Origin: Tissierellia bacterium
GTDB taxonomy: Bacteria > Bacillota > Clostridia > Tissierellales > Tepidimicrobiaceae
Reading direction: 5' to 3'
Assembly (NCBI GenBank): GCA_012518745.1
Contig: JAAYRM010000031.1
Coordinates: 1-13,812, forward strand
DNA length: 13,812 nucleotides
Of the stretch, positions 12,161 through 13,812 are shown one piece after another. The notes beneath the pieces are model-generated. The model ran no database searches. It was not told the DNA's origin and saw only the letters and a program-made list of their open reading frames with translations. The translations under genes and the position numbers were made by a program. Every line of letters starts with the position of its first letter. Positions within the stretch are counted from its first letter, which is position 1.

Positions 12161-13372
12161 TTAATTCTTTAAAAATAGAATCTCCCCAAATTCCTTTATA
12201 ATCTCTTCCCGGGTGAATATATGGAGCAAATCCACCTTTTCAATTATCCTATCTATGACCCCAATTTTTCGATCGGCGCCCCCGTCCAATCCATATCCCT
12301 CTCTTACCGCATTTAATAATCCGTCCCAGGTGTAGATATTAAACCTTTCTATATCGTATATCTTAGCCAGTTCTTCTAATAGGGTATAGAATAGGTCCAA
12401 ATAATCATCCTTATCGTCTAATTCCAATATATTGGATAATTTCGGCATGATCCTTTCAAATAGCATCCTCCGATTGGGTGGACCCTCAAACCTTAGCAAT
12501 GCTGCTAGTTTGGATATATCGGATTCCTCTAGGTTCAACAGTTGCCCCATAAAGAAGCCCTCATCTCCACCTTTTTCGATATAGTAATCCTTACCCCCCA
12601 GCCTCTTCATCGCCTTTAATGTATCGAAGTATCCCAATCTAAGATTATGCCGTGCCCTATCCCCGTCAAAGTCCAAGCTTCTACCTAGGCTTTCCCTAGG
12701 AGATACTATGGTGGTATTTAAATTCTCTAAGTCTATCTTCCTAATGACACCGAACGCGCGAGTCCTTATCAGGAATAGATCCCTATAGCCCTTATCCTTC
12801 AGCAGATTGACGGGTAAGTTATTATAGACACCTCCATCGATATAACTCTTCCCATCTATCCTCTCCCGCCTGAACACGGGAAGATAGGCACTGGCTAATA
12901 GGTATTGCCCTAGCTTTCCGATGGGGATATCTTCAATATATACCTCCAAGGGCCTCATATCCGTTAATGAAACGGTCACTATCCCAAAATCCTTGCCTGC
13001 CCCCCTAATCTTATCCTCGTCTAATGTCTCTGCAATTAGATCCCTAAGGGGAGTTATATCCAGGCCCCTATCACTGATAACCCCTCCCAGTTTCTCGGCT
13101 AGGAGCTTGATGTCCTGCCTATCCATCTTCCCCTGCTTCCCCAATTTAAATATCTGTTCGATCTCGGAATCCACAACCCTCGAATAGGACATATTGTCCC
13201 ATATCTCGTAGGCTCTTTCAAAATCCCCTTGAACTATCATGGCACCGTTCAATGCCCCTACGGAGGTACCTGCCACTCCGTCTATTTGAATTCCCTCTTC
13301 TAGCAATGCCTTGTAGGCGCCTATATGATAGGCACCCCTAGCACCCCCGCCTTCCAATACCAACCCATACAT
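12161..13372 (-). CDS. Patatin-like phospholipase with C-terminal extension
   Basis: Patatin-family enzymes are Ser-Asp dyad acyl hydrolases acting on phospholipids. The 403-residue protein opens with LEGGGARGAYHIGAYKAL (6-23), the oxyanion-hole glycines and Arg. It then has GTSVGALNG (35-43) with nucleophile Ser37, and YIDGGVYNNLP (177-187) with Asp179 of the dyad, so the active site is complete. Residues from about 215 on form an extension I do not recognise. No signal peptide or membrane helix is seen. The ATG is 2 nt after the stop of the mscL remnant, and its ribosome site (AGGTGG) is in the end of that frame, so the two were probably co-transcribed and coupled. A membrane-tension channel next to a membrane-lipid hydrolase is suggestive, but a shared role is conjecture. 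Confidence 0.93.
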   Translation of the reverse strand: MYGLVLEGGGARGAYHIGAYKALLEEGIQIDGVAGTSVGALNGAMIVQGDFERAYEIWDNMSYSRVVDSEIEQIFKLGKQGKMDRQDIKLLAEKLGGVISDRGLDITPLRDLIAETLDEDKIRGAGKDFGIVTVSLTDMRPLEVYIEDIPIGKLGQYLLASAYLPVFRRERIDGKSYIDGGVYNNLPVNLLKDKGYRDLFLIRTRAFGVIRKIDLENLNTTIVSPRESLGRSLDFDGDRARHNLRLGYFDTLKAMKRLGGKDYYIEKGGDEGFFMGQLLNLEESDISKLAALLRFEGPPNRRMLFERIMPKLSNILELDDKDDYLDLFYTLLEELAKIYDIERFNIYTWDGLLNAVREGYGLDGGADRKIGVIDRIIEKVDLLHIFTREEIIKEFGEILFLKN

Positions 13373-13374
13373 CT

Positions 13375-13725
13375 CTATCCCACCTCATCTAATATAGATG
13401 TACAATTCGGACATCTAGTTGCTTCTAAGGATATATCGGTAAAGCAATATTCACACCTTTTGGTAGTAATCGGCTTTTCCCTCCTGAACCTATTTATCTG
13501 TTTGATTATTAAAAATAACGAAAACGAGATTATGGTGAATTGAATTATCGTATTTAAAAAGAGACCATAATTTAAGGTAGCCGCACCTGCATCCTTAGCT
13601 TGCGTAATCGTTGCATACCTATTGCCATCTAGGCTTATGAATAGATTGCTTAGATCGATGTCTCCAATAATCCCCCCGGCCAAGGGCATTATAATATCAT
13701 TTACTAGGGATGATACTACCTCCCC
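13375..13725 (-). pseudogene. mscL: mscL remnant: large-conductance mechanosensitive channel lacking its N-terminus, with C-terminal zinc ribbon
   Basis: Family similarity begins at GEVVSSLVNDIIMPL (codons from 13725) and continues through GGIIGDIDLSNLF, the periplasmic loop, AGAATLNYGLFLNTIIQF and TM2 to KQINRF. A C-terminal zinc ribbon with two C-x2-C pairs (CEYC, CPNC) follows, as in other clostridial MscL proteins. Missing are the N-terminal amphipathic helix and the first half of TM1, which lines the gate; the frame upstream reads unrelated codons to a TAG at 13774-13776. There is no good start: the ATG at 13687-13689 lacks a ribosome site, and the well-placed AGAGGTGGAAGG-ATG (13725-13727) is out of frame and stops after three codons. 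The likely cause is a deletion between the old start codon and TM1; an insertion or an assembly error is possible. Not expected to make a working channel. Confidence 0.75.
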
Positions 13726-13754
13726 ATCCTTCCACCTCTTATGATTTATGATGT

Positions 13755-13797
13755 TAGTATATAAGTATGGACACTAAATAAGGTTTTTTATATACTA
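13755..13797. repeat. 10-bp inverted repeat flanking a promoter (operator candidate)
   Basis: TAGTATATAA (13755-13764) and TTATATACTA (13788-13797) are perfect complements separated by 23 nt. The right arm covers the -10 of the plus-strand promoter and the left arm lies just upstream of its -35. The spacing puts the arms about three helical turns apart, which fits a repressor site. Confidence 0.55.
13768..13796 (+). promoter_or_regulatory. Sigma-A promoter for a gene beyond the right edge
   Basis: TGGACA (13768-13773), 17 nt, TATACT (13791-13796): each box has 5 of 6 consensus bases. GAGGAAGGA at 13804-13812, at the very edge, looks like the ribosome binding site of a plus-strand gene that starts outside the window. 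That gene could be an ordinary neighbour or a transposase of an inserted element. Confidence 0.6.
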
Positions 13798-13812
13798 CTA
13801 AATGAGGAAGGA

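Noticed and set aside
13687..13689. ATG in the mscL frame as a genuine start of a short protein
   Set aside because: No ribosome site precedes it, and MscL similarity continues upstream of it to 13725, so it is an internal Met.

Overview
The window looks like chromosomal DNA of a low-GC, endospore-forming, anaerobic Gram-positive bacterium, most likely a clostridium of the Tissierellales type (the order is an inference). The support is spoVG with a sigma-H-type promoter, a T-box leader on tyrS, a neelaredoxin-type superoxide reductase, Gram-positive wall genes, strong AGG/ATA codon use and well-formed Shine-Dalgarno sites. There is no prophage, CRISPR array, rRNA or tRNA, and no complete mobile element.

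Layout. (1) 1-2490, wall synthesis and its regulator: the 5' part of glmU (minus), spoVG (minus) ending in a GNRA-loop terminator, then divergent murC (plus) closed by a perfect palindrome. (2) 2482-7883, a minus-strand run. Read in its own direction it is an RlmL-type THUMP methyltransferase, a PduO-type cobalamin adenosyltransferase, a PAS-PP2C (SpoIIE/RsbU-like) phosphatase, a strong hairpin, pgi, and a LytR-CpsA-Psr wall-polymer transferase. (3) 7958-10010, plus strand: neelaredoxin with its terminator, then a full promoter, T-box leader, terminator and tyrS. (4) 10094-11543: a secreted CAP-domain protein (plus) facing a CoA-pyrophosphatase-type Nudix hydrolase (minus), sharing a hairpin between them. 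(5) 11671-12120: a cold-shock protein gene with a strong sigma-A-type promoter and a leader of about 160 nt that can fold to bury its ribosome binding site. (6) 12161-13812: a patatin-like phospholipase whose ATG lies 2 nt after the stop of an mscL remnant. The remnant has lost its N-terminus, including half of the pore helix. Upstream of it is a good plus-strand promoter inside a 10-bp inverted repeat, aimed at a gene beyond the window.

Most genes are housekeeping. Wall synthesis is represented by the GlmU and MurC reactions plus the LCP attachment enzyme. The phosphatase and SpoVG suggest stress or sporulation signalling. The observations most worth a second look are the csp leader RNA, the broken mscL with its divergent promoter/operator region, the UAU specifier of the tyrS T-box, and the Cys cluster in the PAS domain.
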